NCBI GenBank assembly: GCA_018697195.1
Contig: CM031864.1
Span: forward strand, 24,004,086 to 24,068,085
DNA: 64,000 nucleotides
From: Certhia americana
Lineage: Eukaryota > Chordata > Aves > Passeriformes > Certhiidae
Direction: 5' to 3'
How positions within the stretch are numbered: the first letter of the stretch is position 1; each line of letters starts with the position of its first letter. Below, in pieces: positions 1-12,639 of this stretch. The notes beneath the pieces are model-generated. The model was not told where the DNA came from. It ran no database searches and saw only the letters and a program-made list of their open reading frames with translations. The translations under genes and the position numbers were made by a program.

Positions 1-1009
1 AAGGAGTTCTGTTGATACAAACACACAGACTACAACACAGCTTAGAGATACCAAGGCAAGATACTTCCAAAATAGTGCATAGAAAATGGGTTAACAAATA
101 ACATTAACACGTGTTTGTGCAAACCACAACACTAAACCCACTTTAAAAACTGCTCCTGTGCTTAATCTTAATTCTACTGACTGCCAGTGTGCCTAAGAGC
201 CTTCATTACCAAAAAAAGGTCACTGTACTTAAGAGCTCTATACAAAACAGAGGAAGGTTTGTGGAATGCCAGCTTCTGAAGGTCTCTTGCTACATCCCTG
301 TGCTCAGGACAATGGAGAGGAAATCAGATCCCTGCAAACCGGGCTTGCAAAAAAATCCTGTGCGTGAATCATTGTGTCCATCCATAATGATGTGTTGGAA
401 AGCTTTATGGCACAGTTGTTGTTATTCTCTCTACCAGCAGCCCGCTGGTAGCCCACTCTGAAATCATGGAAGGATTCACATGAGATTGTATAATACTGGA
501 ATAGACCATGTCTCAATGCCTGTGGCTGCAACACTCTCTTGTCTGTGTTTTTCAAAAGTTTCAGAACATATGATATTTAGAGAGCCAATAAACAAAGCAC
601 ATTTCAGTGGAAGACCTGAAAGACCTGGTGAATCTGACATACACAGGATCCTAAACCTTGGGCCACCAGGCTGCCTTTCATCATGCTCTTTCTGAATTGG
701 CTCAGCACTGGAGTGCCCAGCTCTGGAGAGCACAGGGAGATGGCAATGCTGATTGCTGCAGGTGCTGCAGTGACTTATGGAGCTACTTCCCAAAGGTGCT
801 CTTTCTCACAGTTAGGACCAGATGCAAAATACATTGAAGGCTGAATTGTGTTAGAAGCTATTAAAAGGTCTTACAGCTATGATCTTTCCAGTAGACATCT
901 TTCCCCACCCCATTTGTGACCAATACATATCTGTGATTTGACAGGGAGGGCACTCATGAAAAAAAAACTGTAGGTCAGGTGAATCCAGACTAAATCTGGA
1001 TTACGGGAG
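1..1009. other. Unannotated AT-rich DNA, no gene recognised
   Basis: Single-copy-looking DNA upstream of the first LTR. Several overlapping open frames of 70 to 105 codons lie on both strands between about 190 and 790, but none resembles a known protein and the frames oppose each other. The only structure noted is a short perfect hairpin at 431-451, listed separately. Confidence 0.5.
431..451. repeat. Short perfect inverted repeat (8-bp stem, 5-nt loop)
   Basis: CTACCAGC at 431-438 is followed by the loop AGCCC and then GCTGGTAG at 444-451, an exact reverse complement. No T-run follows and there is no gene context, so it is not a bacterial-type terminator. It is recorded as a structural feature with no assigned function and could be chance. 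Confidence 0.6.
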
Positions 1010-1719
1010 TGTCATGGATTGTAGTGCAAAATGTAACCAAAACTCTGTATTCTATCACCATCTGATGAAACTGGGGTGTGTGGGGTGGTATAATTGTCTG
1101 TCAATGGCCAACTGTCAAAAAACCTGCTGGGGCAGTTTTCTGATCTCTTCCACAACGCAGCCTCCCTCCAGGGAAAGATCTTCTGCTCATGGGCTATTGA
1201 CTCTCACTGAAAAAATTACAACATCCTATTGGGAAATGCTCCAACCAGGGGGGGGAGCCAAGTATTCCTACTTGGATAAAAATTTGGGAGTTGGAACACC
1301 AAGCAGTCTTTTCCACTGGATTCCTAGAGGCAGACCAGGCCCATCTATCACCACTGGACCTTCAGCAAAAAACTCCACTTTTCTACAGGAGCATCACTTC
1401 AACAGAGCCACATCTGCCACTGGAACTGCAGCCACTGTAGAATGGCACTGCCACCAACACCCTGACCCACAGGGGGTCAGGTTGTATCCTGACTCTGTCA
1501 GTGGGTTTTGCTTGTTTGGCCTACTGCATGTGGGTTTTGTTTTATTGTTTATATTATATCAGTTCCCCTAATAAAGAACTGTTATTCCTATTCCCATATC
1601 TTTGCCTGAGAGGCCTTTAAATTCAAAGTTATAATAATTGGGAGGGAGGGGGTTTAAATTCTCCATTCCAAGGGAGGCTCCTCCTTCCTTAGCAGACACC
1701 TGTCATTCAAACCACGACA
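1010..1719 (+). mobile_element. Solo LTR of an avian endogenous retrovirus, copy 1
   Basis: A block of about 710 bp starts with TGTCATGG and ends with ACGACA, matching the TG...CA ends of retroviral LTRs. A canonical AATAAA signal lies at 1570-1575, followed by a segment (CTGTTATTCCTATTCCCATA and on) shared with the second copy at 22.2 kb. The two copies are alignable over their whole length in the same orientation, including a G-rich tract and the AGGGAGGCTCCT motif near the 3' end. Flanking GGGAG (1005-1009) and GGGTG (1720-1724) could be a 5-bp target-site duplication with one mismatch. No internal retroviral gene adjoins it, so it is a solo LTR made by LTR-LTR recombination. I recall this as a common passerine LTR type of the TguLTR5 kind, but the subfamily name is not verified. 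An open frame of 185 codons inside it (1014-1571) has no retroviral protein similarity and is probably fortuitous. Confidence 0.85.
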
Positions 1720-1724
1720 GGGTG

Positions 1725-2885
1725 GAGATTAAGTTCAGTGTAGGGTCTAAAGGTATTTGCTGCTTCAATTCAAGAATTTAATGTTCTGGAAACATGGTAT
1801 TTACAGACACTGAGATGGTCAGATGAGTCCATTGGTATGATTTAAACCCACCATCAGTACTGTTCTGTGCTGAATTCAGCATTAAGCAGAACAGGAGATT
1901 TATTTCAATTTGGTTTGATGGATTTTATACTGTCATCTCTAGAATTTTTTTGTCTTCCTTTTCTGCTGTCCTAAACAGTCTGTTCAGAAATACAGTGACC
2001 AGCTGGCATGCATGTTATAAGAAGGAAAGTAAATTCAATTAATTCCAGTGTTTGTTATTGCTTTGGCTTTTCTCGAAAAAGATCAGAAAAATAGAACTCA
2101 TGTTCAAAGCCACAGAGAAGACAACATAAAGGACTTTCTAAACAAAGCTGACCAATCAATATATTTTCCAATAATCAGACGGAAACTATCACCCTATAAA
2201 ATAGTGATGGAAACCACTTACAACAAAGTCCTCTCAGAGTGCTCTTGATAAGTTTTCTTTGAAAAGCAAATTAATAAACAACTTCTGATGCATAGTGGGC
2301 ATCTCTGTTTTGCTCTTCTTGGTGTGTGATCTAGAGCAAGTCAGAAACTCAGAACAGAGACCTCACAATGAGGGATGCCTTTTCTGAAGCAAACACATCC
2401 TGTGTACTCCTTCTCTGTGAGAATTTCTTCATACTTTATAATATAGACAGATTAAAACAAAGTGCTGCAATTTTAGTAAGTGTGTATTTGCTAGGTTGCT
2501 TCCTGGTGAAAATGAAATCTGGAGTTATTAGAAATGTCCTGCATCATTGCTTTGATATTAATGTAAACTTTGGGCCTTATTGTATGCATCTGTCATCCTG
2601 ATAAGACCTAAAATTTGTACCAAGTAAATAAAATTAATCTTAGTATTAATATTCAGTGTTACTTATTAAGAGAAGTCCTCAATTAACATGAAATTGATTT
2701 CAAGATGAATGTGCCCCTTGGACAGAAATCGGCATGATTTCAATAGCTCAAACATCACTGTTTTCAGACACGAACAAGAACAAGTTGACTTGGAGGACAG
2801 GAGTGAGAACAGTGAGATTTTGGCTTTAACGTGGTCGTGAACAACACCTTAAACACCGCTTCAGTCCACAAAATTTAAAAGACAA
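1725..2885. other. Unannotated AT-rich DNA
   Basis: No recognised gene or repeat. It contains short open frames of 66 and 77 codons (2048-2248, 2368-2601) with no recognisable motif. The sequence turns sharply GC-rich after about 2885. Confidence 0.5.
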
Positions 2886-2914
2886 CCGGTGGAAGGATGC
2901 TCACACACACCCGC

Positions 2915-3420
2915 AGCGCGGGCTGTCACCGTCAGAGGGCGGCGGCGGGCGGCGCCCAGGGACCGGGAGCTGGAGCTATCGGGAAGGGTCGGGAATCACC
3001 CGAGTACAGAGCACCTAGGGACTGCAGGGAGCTGGAGCTATCGGGGAAGGGTCGGGAAACACCCGGGTACAGAGCACCTAGGGACTGCAGGGAGCTGGAG
3101 CTATCGGGAAGGGTCGGGAAACACCCGGGTACAGCGCTTCCAGGGACTGCAGGGAGCTGGAGCCAGCGGGGAAGGGTCGGGAAACACCAGGGCACGGCGG
3201 TGCCCAGGGACTGCAGGGAGCTGGAGCCAGCGGGGAAGGATGGGGATGCAGGCAGGGCAGGGAGGGTTTGGAAGCAGCCGGAGAAAGTGCTGGAGAGGAA
3301 GGAGCAAGCTGGAGATGCTGGCAGGGGTCAGGCAGGGAGCTTTGCCAAGCGCCGCTGTTGGCAGAGCTGCGCCGGCAAAGGAAGGAGCTGCCCGTGCTTT
3401 CGAAGCACTCCAAGAGTTTG
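2915..3420. promoter_or_regulatory. CpG-rich block, possible CpG island
   Basis: This roughly 500-bp stretch is far richer in G+C and CpG than its surroundings. The first 100 bp alone holds about a dozen CpG dinucleotides, including a run of GGCGGCGGGCGGCG. CpG is otherwise rare in the window because vertebrate CpGs are lost when methylated, so retention suggests an unmethylated or recently expanded sequence. It begins near a small palindromic element (CCCGCAGCGCGGG) and includes the minisatellite described next. It could be a promoter island of an unannotated transcript or only a GC-rich minisatellite with its flanks. Long open frames occur here in several frames on both strands, which is a by-product of few stop codons in GC-rich repeats and not evidence for protein. 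Confidence 0.45.
2958..3245 (+). repeat. GC-rich minisatellite, unit about 62 bp, 4 full copies plus a partial
   Basis: Units start with AGGGACYGSRGGGAGCTGG-type sequence at 2958, 3017, 3080, 3142 and 3206, so the full units are 59, 63, 62 and 64 bp long. Each holds AGGGACTGCAGGGAGCTGGA, then a CGGGGAAGGGTCGGGAA-type core and a variable GTACAGAGC or GCACGGCGG end. The fifth copy breaks off after about 40 bp. Unit lengths are not constant multiples of three, so the array does not keep a reading frame. The first and last units are the most diverged. Likely a variable-number tandem repeat. Confidence 0.9.
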
Positions 3421-6076
3421 ACGCCAGTTCTGGTTGCAGCTTGTCCTGCATTGTCTTTTCATGATGCTCTGCATATTATTTGTCCTTGTAATCAGCATGA
3501 GGTTTTGGTTTCTGTTGGAGGAAGGTGCTCTAAGCCTGTTCAGCTGCTGAGTTTGCAGTCTTCTAATTCTTGCACTACCAGACAGCTCTGTGAAATCCTT
3601 ACCGTCCATTCCTCAGAGATAGGTTACCTTATCTGATCACTTAGAAAGCAGAGACCTTTTTAAAATCTTTCTCACCAATAATTAAATCACTTCAAGAACA
3701 GCAAACCTCCCCAAAAATGCCAATGTCAGGGTTACTAGTTAAAAAAACACTCAGCCTAAATATTTATGGTAAACTTCCAGAAAAGTCCATGAAAATACTG
3801 TCTCTGTTTCAAGTTCTAGTTGCAAATATCCTAAGAGCCCCCACTCCAACTCAACGGAATACAGAGCTTCAGATACATCCATACTTAACATACTGGTATA
3901 ACTCTAATTCCATAGATTTGTTTTGTCACACACTACCAAAAAATTAAAGGGCAGGTAAAGATTGCCCAGGATATCTGAAATAAAATATTTGAACCATTTT
4001 CATTGTTAGATATTAGCCAAAAAGTTGAAGTTTTCTGAGGAAAAATATTATCTTACTTGTCCTGATCATTGAGAATAAATGCTTTTCAAGCTTTAATTAT
4101 GGCCTGATTTTTCACTGAAGAGACGAAGTTATAAACTTGGACAAAATTAACTTTTGTTCAGATGTTTTTTCTCTTTGTTAAAATGCATGTTGGTACAACT
4201 TAATGGATAATTTACAATATTTAGCCCAGCAGTACATTGATATATTGATTTCTTGATCTTACATCATTGATGAATGTGATTCCCTTGAAAAGATACGAAA
4301 AATGCCTACAGACAGACAGGCCTTGCAAAGAAAAGAGACTGAAAAAATGTATTTTCTGGAGTAGATCAAAGCAGCCCACTGGAGTGAACTGTACATGGTG
4401 GTATTTAATTGATCTTGCGGCACCTGAAGAGAACAGGCCTCACAGGACCTCACCACTTAAGAACTCTTATTAAACCCACATGAATTGTGCCTCAGTTTTG
4501 TCCAGGATTCCGTGGCTGCTGCACTGACAAGCTGATTAGAAGCCCCTGGGGGGAAAGAACTAAATGAATAAACATTCTGCAAGTGTGAGGAACTACAGAA
4601 CCATTCTGTTAGCTGGTGATAGGAAACAATATCTACTACACCACATCTCAAAATTAAAGGTCCAGTAGTTTCCCAGTTTACTCCTTCTGTTTCTTTAGAA
4701 GTCTTTATTTACAACAGATTGTCACATGCAGTACCTTTACTGGATTGAACATTAGGCCACAGCAGTGGAAGCCCTTTGCCTTGAAAAGGTGTTTAACAAC
4801 CCAGAATATTTCACTGCATTCTAGACAGCAAAGTGTGGACTAAAGAAAAGGAATCTTTGAAGGATATAACTAGATAATTTTTTTGAGAAAAGCCAGCAAA
4901 TACTGGAAAGCACATTTTGAGAATATTTGAAGAAAGACAACTAAAGAACAGTCAATTACTCAATTACATTCTAACAGCCAGCTTTGGGGTCTTTTCCACA
5001 TAATTACAACTTTTTCCGTCTGTTCCTTTCTTCACCACTTTTTTGGGTTTGAAAATTGCATGCAAACACCTCTAAAGCTGCACTGATCAACTGGAGCTCA
5101 AAGGAGAAGAGTCCATTCATTACAGGATGGTGACAAGACTGGGGAAAGAGAACTGGGCTGACTCTCTGTGAAGGATCATCAAAACCCTTCTGTCCCAAAT
5201 TCAGGATCAATGCACAAAGAGGCTACAAGAAACTACCAGGGAATTAATTAATACATTGTCCTGAATCTAGGTTCAATTCAAATTGTGCCATAAACTTCCT
5301 TATTTTCCTGAATGTGTGAATCAAATCACTTGTTCTAGATATAAATACACATAGATGGATTTCTATCAGTCCATTTTAAAGTGCCATATTAAGTCCCAGT
5401 TTCAGGGAACCATTAGTTTACACTTCCAAAAGTGACTGCTGTCATAAAATCAGGGTTGTTTTTGTTGTCTTTGAGTACCACAAGCATAATTTTTAAATCC
5501 TTATGTATGAATACACTCTATTAGTTACAAAAGACATTAAATATGTAGTATTACATAAGCGAAGTACCTCTGATCATTCTTTTCTGGTGACAAAAATACA
5601 GATTTTCAAGTCAATTAAAGTCTGTTCATTCATCTGAGAGAAAATATTTTGCTGGATATTTCACATATCATGATAAGTCTGTTGAGAGTAATTGTCTGGA
5701 TTTTATTTGAAAACGAGGTGTAGAACATTAATGAACAACACCAATGCAATGAGCTGCAGCTGCTTCTTGACAGCAGAGTGCAGAATACTATGAATTTGTT
5801 ACATCTCTGATTAGCAAAGTCCTGTTCCATATCTTTGGTTTCTAAGAAAGGTCATTTTGGTTATTCAGCTTAATTCAAGATCAACTTTAGTTGAGCCAAA
5901 TTCTCCTTCCACTATTTAAAAAAAAAAAAAATTAAAAAAGGATAACTCAGAAGAATTGATATGGCCCAATGGAGAACTTGCTTGGGGAAAGTCACATGAT
6001 GATTTTAAAAGGTTGCCATAATTGTGTTGTTGTCATTTGACACTTTACCATTGATCCAGAAGTGCAGGCTCATCCA
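3421..6076. other. Unannotated AT-rich DNA
   Basis: No recognised gene. It holds an A-rich tract at 5919-5940 and scattered short open frames without recognisable motifs (for example 4259-4651 and 5004-5210). Confidence 0.5.
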
Positions 6077-6252
6077 CAGAATCATAAAGGTTGGGAAAGA
6101 CCTTCAGGATCAAGTTCAACCTTCAACCAAATGCCAACGTTGTCACCTAAAGCCCAGCACTGAGTGCCACCTCCAGTCACTCCGTGAACACCTCCAGGGA
6201 CGGCAGCTCCAACAGTTCCCTGGGCAGCCTGTTCCAATGTTTCACTGCTCAA
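6077..6252 (-). mobile_element. CR1 LINE 3' end fragment
   Basis: Read on the minus strand, the segment carries the hallmark order of CR1 3' ends: GGAACAGGCTGCCCAGGGAA, then CCCTGGAGGTGTTC, then a GGTTGAACTTGATC-type segment, GGTCTTTCCCAACC and the terminal ATGATTCTGTGG. It is severely 5'-truncated, as is usual for CR1 copies. Only the end of the reverse-transcriptase region and the 3' untranslated tail remain, so it cannot code for anything. Confidence 0.9.
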
Positions 6253-9200
6253 TCTCACTCTCTAACCTAATGCCAATGGCAACCTAGGACTGTTGTCAAA
6301 ATATTCTTAGCATCAGTAATCTCTCTGAAGACAAGTACTTTCCTAACAATTAATGCAGAAAAATAATTGTCTGCCATGTCAAATCTTACCTTTCAAAATG
6401 GACAGCTCGATTCTGTTGGTTCCCCTATTGGAAGAAAACCCAAAAAAACCCACATAACACTGACAACCAGAAAACCAAACACAACTTGGAAATCACCCAA
6501 ACACCTGCCAAAAACTTCTCTGGGAGGAAATTTGTCTCCTCACCCATTTTCATTGAGTTTTGTTATTAATGTGCACATATCCACTCACGCTCCAAAAGAA
6601 AACAGTGTTTTCCTTGTCACAAGAAAATAGCATTCAGTGGCTTAGACTGCACGGCTATTTATGTACCTAAGGCAATTGGTAGCAAACAATTTTGATTTTC
6701 AGTAGTACCTGTGCAGGTTACATTCTTGGCTCCCACTGGAAAGAGTAATGAGTTATACAATGAAAATATACTTTGGCATAAATTACACCAGACTGCCACA
6801 TGCTGCTTTCAAATTACAGCTGTAAAATACACTATATTTGTCCAACAGTTATTGCTTTGAATTGCTGCAAATCTCCCTGATTTGGGGCCAGAAGCCTGAG
6901 TCTAACCAAGGACTGTGTTTAAATTTCGTAATTCTTTAATCGATTTTCTCTTTCCACAGAGAGCCCACCATTGTTATTGTCATATGATTTCTACTGAACG
7001 TTCTTACAAACCAGTAGTATTATTTCCAGAGCTGATAGGTCATGAAACCCCTGAAGCTGTCATGAAAATTCAAAAACATTCTCTCATGAACTATTTCCCT
7101 CTATATATACATTGCTGCAGGGTGGCTCAAAATATGACAGGTGCAAGCCCGAAAATATACCTGACTTGCATTTTAATTTTGTCTTTATCATAATCATATT
7201 TCAAAAGAGTTCACTTTCTCTAATAACAACATTACAAACACTTTCAGATCCATAAATAATTGCTACTTCTTTTCCAGCTCATAATGGACTTACTTTCCTT
7301 TAAAAGATACCTGTCTGTAAAGGGCTTTCTCCATTTTAAAATTGCACTTTTATTCTTAATACCTTGTACTTAATGCTTTTTGGAGAAAGGGGGCTTAGGA
7401 TTTTATTCAAAGCATATTCCTGAAATCCTTGTCTACACATAATGTGCACTCTTTAAATTGCAAAGGAGGCTGGCTCTAAGGCTCACTGGAGAGGGAAAGA
7501 ACCTGCCTTTGATTTTTATGGTCCTTACTTGTCAGTAAGTATGTCCTTTCTTTTTAACACTAACATATTCCTACCTTTGATTATCCTTGACTTTGTTTTT
7601 TAGCTTTTCTTTACCCCAATGGTAACCACCTAGAGGCTTGATTTTTCCGCCTCAGGTTTGTGCTTTACTCCAGTATTACATATTAAATCCCAGAAAACAC
7701 TAGAAGCATGTTAATAGAGAATTCCAACTTATTTTAAGGAGGCCAAAAGCTCATCCTACACATTTCTGTTTTTCTTGCCACTTAAAGCACTGAGGAGACC
7801 TTTAATTTAAACAATTACATAAACAGGCATAAGATTCTCAATTTAAATATTATACAGCCGAAAATGTGCTCTTGGAGCCTTGAGCTCCCTGGCACAGGTT
7901 TGTTGGATTGTTGGTAAAGAAAATACCAGCTGGGAAAATCAGCAGTTAGTAGTGGCTCTTTAGGACTATGGAGTTAGCCTGGCACACATTTATCCAGCCA
8001 TCCCAGTGTGAAGTGCCAGGAATGGAACATCCAGATGTCCCTCTCAGATGCACAAGGTGTTGTAGGTCATGGTGCCTCTAAAAGTATTTTGCAGGCAGGG
8101 TCAGGTGGGGTGGGCAAATCTACATAGAACCAGGGAGTCACACTCACACTGATCTCACTCTGTTCCCATTAACATTTGCCCACAGACAAGTGGCCTTGGA
8201 GATACTCAGAACATGGAAAAGCAGAGCCCTGCTAACCTGATCCAGTTTGGAAGTTTGACAAGATGTATGTCACAGAGATTTTCCAACCTTAATTATTCCC
8301 TGTGGAAAATCTCCACAAAGTGTTATTCTGTAACTCCACTCAGCAATATTAAATTTACCTGTTTTGGTTAGAATTTTAATTTTAGCTATCCTAATTTTAA
8401 AATAATCGTGGGCATTTTATAATTGAGGGGGAAAATTAAACTCTCAACCTATCAGTTCCTTCAGGAAAATCAGAAACAATAATTAGCTATGCTGTAATTT
8501 CATCACTAGGCCCATAATTTTCCAGGCATAAGAGAGTCTTATTGAACAGTTCAGTCAGGGTGAAGTTTGATTGGATACTCTTAGATACAGCTCCTAATAT
8601 CTGCCTCCCAGTAAAAAAAAAAATCTTGTTTGTGCACTATGTTATGCATGGGTTAGCAGCAGAAGAAGGAAGAAAGACTCTTTCAAAACCACTATGCTTG
8701 ATATTGAGAATATATTCATATATGTTAATATGATTTGAAATGGGCTGTTAGCGCCATTGCACAGTAAATCCATATGACCATTGGTCACTTAATGTTTTCC
8801 AGCAACAACATTTATTAAACTACCATACATTTTTCTTTCAGAGACCAGGTCTTCACCAAGCTTTATCACCTGCACAATATTTCAAGTGTGTAACCTGGCT
8901 GAAGAGAGAATCACTTGTTTTCCTGGTTTAAATCAATTCCAAATTAAGAACTGGTACCTTAAATCATTGTTTTGCAAATTCTTACATGGAAATATGATAG
9001 AAGTCAATTGATCCAGAAATAATATATCTAAAGAAGAATTGCTTCCAAGCTATCTGCTGTAGCCACCAGCCAACACCACACAAACCTGCTTTGAATTTCA
9101 ATATGAAATGCAGATTAATGCTGTCAGAAAATGATAAAAGACTGTCATGCCACAAAATTCAAGGCAGTACAAAGTCTATTTGAGAAGAATTAGATTTCTT

Positions 9201-12029
9201 GAACCTTGATTTGGAAAACTGGGTTATTTCTGAAGAAGTTATTCCAAGTAGCCATAAATTAGAGGTGAAATAAAAATTCATTTCTTATTGCTATGAAGTG
9301 CCATGGAAACTTGCAAGAACATAGAGCTAAGAACATATTTCATATTTTCCCTGGAAACCTATCTGCATTTGGAGAAAATGATAAAATAAGTAGCAGAAAT
9401 GCAGACTCACAGGAAACACAGAAGGGTCCCATTTCAAATCATAGCTACCAGCACCTGTCATTCAACCCCCAGGCTGGGGGAGAAGCAGAATGAATTCCAA
9501 AATTCTGAACCTCAGACTAGTGTTCTGGCAGCTTTCTCTGACTGATCAGCTTTGTGGCCAATCCTGCTTTTATTAACTACTTTGCAGTGAAATTATTCTT
9601 AGTTATGATTATGGTTACCCAGTAACAAATACAGCAGATAAAATGATAAAGCAATATGAGGACTGGATAACTTAGAGACATTTCAAAATTATTGAAAATT
9701 ACTCATGAAGAAAGAAAATGCATTGCCATTCCGAAGTGTCTGTGATTACAGGCATTTAAATTATTTAAGTGACTTTCAGAGTTGCCAGGATAAGCTGAAT
9801 GCCCAGATTTGGGGAATCTTAATGTGGTTTCCTTTCTTGATAAGTTCCTAAAAAGGACAGAGACCCTAAATGCTTATAACAAGAAAAACAAAATAAGGGA
9901 TTATTCACCACTGCAATTAGCCATGATCTTCCTCCTAGCCAGTTTGCAAGCTGCAGTTCATGACATGATTACTACTAAAACAAAGTTAAATTGTCATAGC
10001 ACCTACAACAAGGACGGGGACAAACTGCTAAATGCTGAAGACATGAAGGAAATTGGTGATCCTTGATCAGCTGATTGAAGCACTTCTTACACCCTGCAGG
10101 TTTAACACCATCTGCAGATTGCAGTGACATTTTCTGACTGTTCCCCACCTTGAAACTTCAGATTAGCCAAACTACACTGAAAGGGAGAGCTCGTTCTGTC
10201 ACAGCACTGCATCAGAATAGTCAAATATCCAAAACACAGTTTTTGCCTTTGCTGAACATCTTGCTGTAAACAGCTCTTTACACATGTAAAAGGAAATCAT
10301 ATGTGAGAATTTTTATTATTTTTTTAAATGCTTACACTGCAATAAACTGATTGGAAAGAAGTAATACTCTGTATACAACTGGGAACTTAAGAAACTGCAG
10401 TGCAGAAAGAGTTTCACCCAGTGGCAGCTTGCCACTGGAATGATGGTAGGCAATTATATAAAATAGACAATCCACATAAAAGTTAGTTGCCAATTTTCCA
10501 GCTCCAAAGGGTTGGCAACTGGCTTTGGCAACATTTAATGATACGTGCTCCTGCCTGTATAAAGTTCCTGAATTGGGAAATAGATCTGGGGAAAAGATGG
10601 CTGCACACTGCAGTTTAAAATGATCCATATTCATTTTGGTGTGCCTCCATGCAGATGTAGGATGTTTCAGAAGCACATGCTGGCAAGACTGAGAGTTTTT
10701 AAAAGGCTTTAAAGAAGAGAAGTGGCATATTCAAACAGTGGAAAACATTCCAGCATTTGCTAGGGGCCCAACTCCTAAATAACAGGGAAAAATACCTGAA
10801 ACCAGAACTGTATTCTCCTGCTGTTCAATGTGTTTCCCAGCAGGTTGTACATGACGAAATAGGCTTCAAATTCTGCCTCTGGCTTAAACTATGGGAAGGT
10901 GATAAAACAGATCCACTGTTATAAATACTTCAGGATGAAATCTGAAGAGTAGCCAGCCTCACTCTATAATTACAGTTTTATTGTGAAACATAGGAGAATT
11001 TCACTCATGAAACTTCACATCATTTTAAGACCACTCCATCCCCAGATGAAGAACACAGGCTTCTAAACAATCAAATGGGAGAAGAATTAAGTACCAAACC
11101 CTGCACTAGTACAGATAATTCCTCTACCCTTTATTTCATGACTTATATGTTGATAGAACTGAAATCACTGTTTCCAGGATGTTTATGGGAAATACTAGTA
11201 AAAATTACTTCACTGAGCATCTTTAATACCCCCAGTAAGGCAACAGATGCCAGACAATTCAGAGAAAATTCTTAGCCAATGACTTAAGCAAAAAGCAACC
11301 TGGATGAGTAGTGTACATGGAATGAAATACCAAACAACATTTTACCTTTAGCCTTGAAAATGTTGCTAAGTTTTTGAGGTTTGTTTTTTTTCCCTGTAAT
11401 ATTTTGCGTGATATGATTGCTGAGATCTTTTTGAAAAGCCAGTCTATTTAGGACAGGGAAGACAAAAAAGGCCAAGGTGAAAGTTTTCATTTACAAATTT
11501 CCATTGGGATTAACAGAATCAGCAATTTAACTGTTTGGTTTGTCCTTAGGGTTTACAGCAAACTGTTGTAACATTTCACTTCTCAAAACTCAGCTGTCAG
11601 TATCATATGGGTTACGTGAAGTCATGATGGAACAACATGAACAATATTTCAAGGACTTGCTATTAGTATGTAAAAATCCATTATGTTACTGATAGTAAAC
11701 AGTTTTCAAGAGACACCCCTAAATTTCTAGCAATACTTCCTTCATTTTCATGTCAATTTGATGGATCTCTGTGCAGAAAATAACAAACATATTTAAATAC
11801 AATTTAAAAAGACATTTTAAAGATAGCCAGCCTGAACAGCCTAATGGAGGAGTAAATAGAGACCAAGGTAGCAATAGTGACCACGTAATCTGACAGCTGT
11901 CCATGTTATCAGCAGCATCAATACAGTTATCAGTATTTGTATCATCCACAAGTGAGAGCTTTCCTTAAATGAGTTTACTAAAGCAGAAGCAAACAGACAG
12001 GAGGATTTGCTAACAGGTCAAGCCAAACC
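6253..12029. other. Unannotated AT-rich DNA
   Basis: No recognised gene or transposon over almost 6 kb. Two stretches are noted under findings: an open segment bounded by splice-like sites at 6960-7140, and an open frame ending in an EF-hand-like residue pattern near 9990-10066. A 114-codon frame at 10332-10676 on the minus strand has no recognisable motif. Confidence 0.5.
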
Positions 12030-12465
12030 AAGAGTATTTCCTTGGTCTTTGTGAGTCTACAACAGTGAGAAGCTGGCAGTGCTCAATAAATTGGGAGGGG
12101 ACACAGCAGACCCCAACAGACCCATAGGACATTCTACAACACATGGCATCGTGTTCACTGCACAGAGTTGGAGGAAGAAGAAAGAACATTCAGAGCCATA
12201 GCACTTATCTTCCCACGTCACCATTATGTGTGATGGAGCCCTACTTCCCTTGGGAGGGTGGACTCCCTGCCCATGGCAAGTGGTGAAAGGATTCCTTGAT
12301 TTGCTTCACTTCTGGGTGCAGCTTTTGCTTTACTTGCTAAGCTGTCTTTACGTCAACCCACTAGTTCTCCTTTTTGCTCCTCTGACCTTCTCTACCACCC
12401 CACCAGTATGGAGCAGGGAGAGGCTCTATGGGGTTGAGTTTCCTGCTGGGATTAAACCAGGATAG
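12030..12465 (-). mobile_element. Truncated LTR of an avian endogenous retrovirus
   Basis: On the minus strand the fragment begins at about 12465 with CCTGGTTTAATCCCAGCAGG. It continues through GTGGGTTGACGTAAAGACAG, the CACCACTTGCCATGGGCAGG segment, the AGGGCTCCATCAC segment and TGTCCCCTCCCAA. This order matches a very common avian LTR whose first bases are TGTCATGGTTTAACCC-like. The first bases are mutated and the 3' part (rest of the LTR with its end) is missing. The sequence loses similarity past about 12030. No internal retroviral gene adjoins. An 80-codon open frame on the opposite strand (12226-12465) is antisense to the LTR and not a gene. Confidence 0.8.
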
Positions 12466-12639
12466 CTCTAATACTGGGCAGCGCCTGAAACCCCTGCTAA
12501 GTTTGAATGCATACCAGAAATTGCTTTTAATACTCAGGTAATCCAGGCAGTTCACTAGAAGATGTTTCCTGTCACCTTGATCTTTGAATGTTTTTCTTAG
12601 CCTTCTGATGTTTTGCATTCTTGTAGTGGAGTTCTTTTT

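Noticed and set aside
1014..1571. 185-codon open frame on the plus strand, the longest in the window
   Set aside because: It lies wholly inside a solo LTR, its peptide resembles no retroviral or host protein, and the second LTR copy keeps only about 70 codons of it.
3385..3412. Apparent palindrome around TTCGAA near GTGCTTTCGAAGCAC
   Set aside because: Reverse-complementing it shows that only the central six bases are truly symmetrical.
2889..3636. Overlapping open frames of 87 to 191 codons on both strands
   Set aside because: They arise from the stop-poor GC-rich minisatellite. Unit lengths of 59 to 64 bp change the frame, and no conserved domain is seen.
12226..12465. 80-codon frame that looks like a small hydrophobic protein
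   Set aside because: It is antisense to a recognised LTR fragment.
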